From assembly GCA_015487985.1 (NCBI GenBank), contig WFOP01000134.1, positions 1 to 18,631 of the forward strand: a DNA stretch of 18,631 nt, given 5' to 3'. The notes under the pieces were generated by a model. The model saw nothing but the letters and a program-made list of their open reading frames with translations. It searched no databases and was not told the DNA's origin. Within the stretch, counting starts at the first letter, position 1; every line of letters begins with the position of its first letter. Made by a program: the position numbers and the translations under genes. Positions 16,801 through 18,631 of this stretch are shown piece by piece. Origin of the DNA: Hyphomicrobiales bacterium. Its GTDB lineage: Bacteria > Pseudomonadota > Alphaproteobacteria > Rhizobiales > Devosiaceae.

Positions 16801-16904
16801 CATATTCGATTGAGGAATTGTTGCGCACCGTTGAAGTGCGGGCGGCCAAAGATCTGGGGATTGATTTGCCGGCGATGCCTTTGGACCGGGTGATGGATCT
16901 ATAG
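13806..16904 (+). CDS. Cytosolic diguanylate cyclase with four PAS-like modules, GGDEF and a degenerate EAL domain
   Basis: A 1032-residue c-di-GMP signalling protein without membrane segments or signal peptide. Four PAS-like modules begin near Met57, Met194, Met328 and Met467, each about 137 residues. They are joined by near-identical helical linkers of the REAELELQN type, likely coiled coils. The GGDEF domain spans about 590-755, with HDDLTGLPNR at 591 and an intact GGDEF at 667-671, so cyclase activity is likely. The inhibitory site reads RDHE instead of RxxD. The EAL domain (about 765-1010) keeps the first Glu (ETL, 795), but aligned catalytic positions are changed: Gly882, Glu913, Asn933 and Val969. 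Phosphodiesterase activity is therefore doubtful. No ATG exists before residue 56; TTG 13806 or GTG 13812 must serve. Confidence 0.9.
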   Translation: MNVSLGSLNRFLSKWHQLNYCVAEKPVLINSSADKDTAKNRAVRTELALFEAAIESMPCGFSLWDENLNLALFNQSYLDVYQFKSEKIVKGISLRDLIKIRVEEGSLDVEDLEKTYQTMRDEFFDHQDPDNPIVVEKQILGRSIKVAVARHPGVGWVVTHEDVTAARLQLDALKVREAELELQNNRFDAAVENMAHGLAMYDADEKLVICNRKYRELYSLPDNLNKRGTSFHDIVQSIMQTGLVPKGRIDDDTDLFVKSLKEGASSVVVNEMENGKVYSIVDELTDEGGWVSIHQDVTEERARIDALRVREAELELQNKRFSAAVSNMAHGLAMYDADEKLVICNEAYLEIFDLPPELGRPGTLFQDVLDYRASFPRSRLIEDQKDEPHKVKKLALQMQVGGEPVRQIWEMTNGRYISSTYGPTGDGGWVSTHEDVSAERQRVKAAKIREAELKIQNSRFNAAVGNMAHGLAMFDANENLVICNQPYLEIYQLPEEYGRPGTSFKSMMAYRESVGATPRNFSQQAVASSLTDLVKDLKVGCDPVTKIWEMHNGRHIAVSYGPIEDGGWVSTHEDVTERQKKEEHIRHISRHDDLTGLPNRNYFSHEMKKAESRIARGEMMAVLCLDLDRFKEVNDTLGHGVGDEVLKQAAARLKNAVRDHEVAARMGGDEFMCLLGPLDKPEQASVLAKRILLDFSKPMSVEGHQIKIGTSIGIAVAPTDGTDGDALMRNADRALYRAKDEGRGCFHFFEKSMDDDIHKRQSMEDDLKSAMIKDQFSLTFQPILELGSNRISSCETLINWEHPRLGRLVSEDFLKLAKETGVFDDLAHWIIERACLEAANWPDQVRVSINLPTFRVGKKGLVIAIEQALKKSGLDPARLELGISEQHLEKATATTTKILHELKALGVRLSLDEFGKETSSLNRLKVFSFDKINLDPSFVADNAANQENREIAKAVVNLGRSLGIVMNAVGVEKECQLDFMRDLGCHEVQGYLFSRPLPSYSIEELLRTVEVRAAKDLGIDLPAMPLDRVMDL
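14334..15560 (+). repeat. Three near-identical PAS-linker modules within the c-di-GMP gene
   Basis: Modules starting near 14340, 14746 and 15166 share the segments AAVxNMAHGLAMxDAxExLVICN and GGWVSxHxDV, and the linker REAELELQN, in the same order. Similarity is also visible in the DNA, for example around 14385, 14787 and 15204. A more diverged first module lies upstream (about 13950-14330). This indicates internal tandem duplication, with the last three copies the most recent. Confidence 0.75.
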
Positions 16905-17010
16905 GTGTGCGCCGATAATCGCACCAGCGCAAAACCATAATTCACTTGTGCTTTAATGGGGCTTGGGCTAAGGCCAGCGAGTTTTCCCCTAACAGATGGT
17001 TCTGAAATTC

Positions 17011-18631
17011 ATGTCTTTGCGCAACATTGCGATTATTGCCCACGTTGATCACGGCAAAACCACCCTTATTGATGTTCTTTTGAAACAATCAGGATTGTTC
17101 CGTGAAAATCAGCACACAACCGAGCGGATGATGGACAGTAATGATCTGGAGCGGGAGCGGGGCATCACCATTCTGGCCAAGGTCACATCGCTGGTCTGGA
17201 AGCAGGCGCGGATCAATATTGTCGATACGCCGGGGCATGCGGATTTTGGCGGTGAGGTGGAACGTATTTTATCCATGGTGGACGGGGTGGTTTTGCTGGT
17301 GGATGCGGCAGAGGGGCCAATGCCGCAAACCAAATTTGTTTTGGGCAAGGCGCTTGCGCTGGGGTTACAGCCGATTGTGGCCATCAACAAAATTGACAAG
17401 GCCGACGAGCGCCATGACGAGGTTTTGAACGAGATATTTGATCTGTTCGTTGCACTTGAGGCGAACGAGGAACAATTGGATTTCCCCGTGCTTTACGGTT
17501 CGGCAAAAAATGAGTGGATGGCACCGGCTCCCGAGGGGCCAAAGGACAGTGTGGGGCCATTGCTGGACAAGGTTCTGGAGCATGTGAAGCGACCCAGTAT
17601 CGAAGAGGGGGCCTTTCGGATGCTGGTGACCACTATTCAGCGGGATCCGTTTCTGGGCCGTATTCTGACCGGGAAAATCCTGTCCGGCCATGTGCAGGCA
17701 ACCGATGCGGTGCATGCGCTAAGCCGGGACAGTGAAGTGGTTGAAAAGGCCCGTGTCTCCAAGGTTCTGGCCTTTCGTGGGCTGGAGCGTCAACCGGTGG
17801 AGCAGGGCCGGGCGGGGGACATTGTGTCTCTGGCGGGGCTGGAAAAAGCCACGGTTGCCGATACGATTTGTGCGCCCAGCGTCACCAAAGCCCTTAAAGC
17901 CCAGCCGATTGATCCCCCCACTTTGTCAATGACGTTCCGTATCAATGACGGGCCGCTGGCGGGTAAAGAGGGGGACAAGGTGCAAAGTCGGGTCATTGGG
18001 GATCGTTTGACGCGTGAAGCTGAAGGCAATGTGGCCATCGAAATGAAACGGGGCGATGACGGGGACAGTTTTGAAGTTTCCGGGCGCGGCGAATTGCAAA
18101 TGGCGGTGCTGATTGAAACCATGCGGCGCGAAGGGTTTGAACTGACCGTTGGGCGGCCACGGGTGTTGTTCCGCGAGGAGGACGGCAAAAAGCTGGAGCC
18201 GGTGGAAGAAGTCATAATCGATGTGGATGATGAGCATTCAGGGGCTGTTGTGCAAAAACTGACCGAGCGCAAAGGGGAGCTGGTGGATATGCGCCCTTCT
18301 GGCGCCGGGCGGACGCGGTTGACCCTTCATGTGCCCACGCGCGCTTTGATCGGCTATCAGCCCGAACTGATGAGCGACACGCGGGGCACGGCAATTTTCA
18401 ACCGTGTTTTCCATGAATTTGTGCCCTTCAAGGGGGCGTTGCCGGGGCGGCGCACCGGGGTTTTGATTTCCAATGGGAATGGGACATCGGTGCCCTATGC
18501 CCTGTTTAATCTTGAGGATCGCGGGGCGATGCTGATCGATGCGGGGGTGCCGGTTTATGTGGGGATGATTATTGGCGAACATACGCGGGGCAATGATCTG
18601 GAAGTCAATCCGCTCAAGGGCAAACAGCTGA
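17011..18631 (+). CDS. typA: Ribosome-associated translational GTPase TypA/BipA (3' end beyond the window)
   Basis: GTPase of the elongation-factor family that binds the ribosome and aids 50S assembly and stress or cold adaptation. The visible 540 residues include G1 AHVDHGKT (10-17), the switch region RERGITI, G3 DTPGHADF (72-79), G4 NKID (126-129) and the GSAK G5 region. EF-G-like domains follow, including the TypA-typical GRGELQMAVLIE and GYQPELMSDTRG segments. The family is about 600 residues, so some 60 residues lie beyond the edge. ATG 17011 gives the usual MSLRNIAIIA start; an in-frame ATG at 16996 would add five residues, and neither has a good ribosome site. The reading frame is open throughout. 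Confidence 0.95.
   Translation, partial: MSLRNIAIIAHVDHGKTTLIDVLLKQSGLFRENQHTTERMMDSNDLERERGITILAKVTSLVWKQARINIVDTPGHADFGGEVERILSMVDGVVLLVDAAEGPMPQTKFVLGKALALGLQPIVAINKIDKADERHDEVLNEIFDLFVALEANEEQLDFPVLYGSAKNEWMAPAPEGPKDSVGPLLDKVLEHVKRPSIEEGAFRMLVTTIQRDPFLGRILTGKILSGHVQATDAVHALSRDSEVVEKARVSKVLAFRGLERQPVEQGRAGDIVSLAGLEKATVADTICAPSVTKALKAQPIDPPTLSMTFRINDGPLAGKEGDKVQSRVIGDRLTREAEGNVAIEMKRGDDGDSFEVSGRGELQMAVLIETMRREGFELTVGRPRVLFREEDGKKLEPVEEVIIDVDDEHSGAVVQKLTERKGELVDMRPSGAGRTRLTLHVPTRALIGYQPELMSDTRGTAIFNRVFHEFVPFKGALPGRRTGVLISNGNGTSVPYALFNLEDRGAMLIDAGVPVYVGMIIGEHTRGNDLEVNPLKGKQL

Overview
The window looks like chromosomal DNA of an alphaproteobacterium, at roughly 50% GC by eye. The evidence is gene order and family content: a ccmABCDG cytochrome c maturation operon divergent from a class A aconitase, two IalB-type exported proteins, an alphaproteobacterial-style RlmN, and a cytosolic multi-PAS GGDEF/EAL protein with a CtrA-like box in front of it. 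I cannot name the genus. No rRNA, tRNA, CRISPR array, insertion sequence or phage gene was seen.

Layout. (1) 1-2890, minus strand: ccmA-ccmB-ccmC-ccmD-ccmG, tightly packed. It encodes the haem-handling ABC/CcmC module and the periplasmic thioredoxin; ccmE, ccmF and ccmH are not in the window. (2) 3095-5773, plus: acnA (aconitase of the TCA cycle), followed by a terminator. (3) 5876-6610, plus: a secreted DUF1223 thioredoxin-like protein. (4) 6611-7086: a structured gene-free stretch. It contains a strong hairpin, an excellent Shine-Dalgarno site, a 14-codon ORF and a strong intrinsic terminator. This is the best candidate in the window for something undescribed. (5) 7087-8418, minus: a GNAT acetyltransferase and a Bax-inhibitor-1/YccA membrane protein, separated by a terminator. 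(6) 8813-9980, plus: two IalB-family paralogues with a 9-bp hairpin against the second start. (7) 10136-11365, plus: rlmN. (8) 11553-12200, minus: a LysE/RhtB exporter. (9) 12314-13540, plus: argG. (10) 13806-16904, plus: a 1032-residue protein with four repeated PAS-like modules, an intact GGDEF and a degenerate EAL. (11) 17011 to the window edge, plus: typA/bipA, cut off near its 3' end.

Most genes are housekeeping or core (cytochrome c biogenesis, TCA cycle, arginine synthesis, rRNA/tRNA methylation, a ribosome-associated GTPase). The window does not show an obvious new multi-gene system. The points worth following are the 6.7-7.0 kb intergenic unit, the c-di-GMP protein whose EAL domain seems to have lost several catalytic residues, and the RNA structure between the ialB paralogues.
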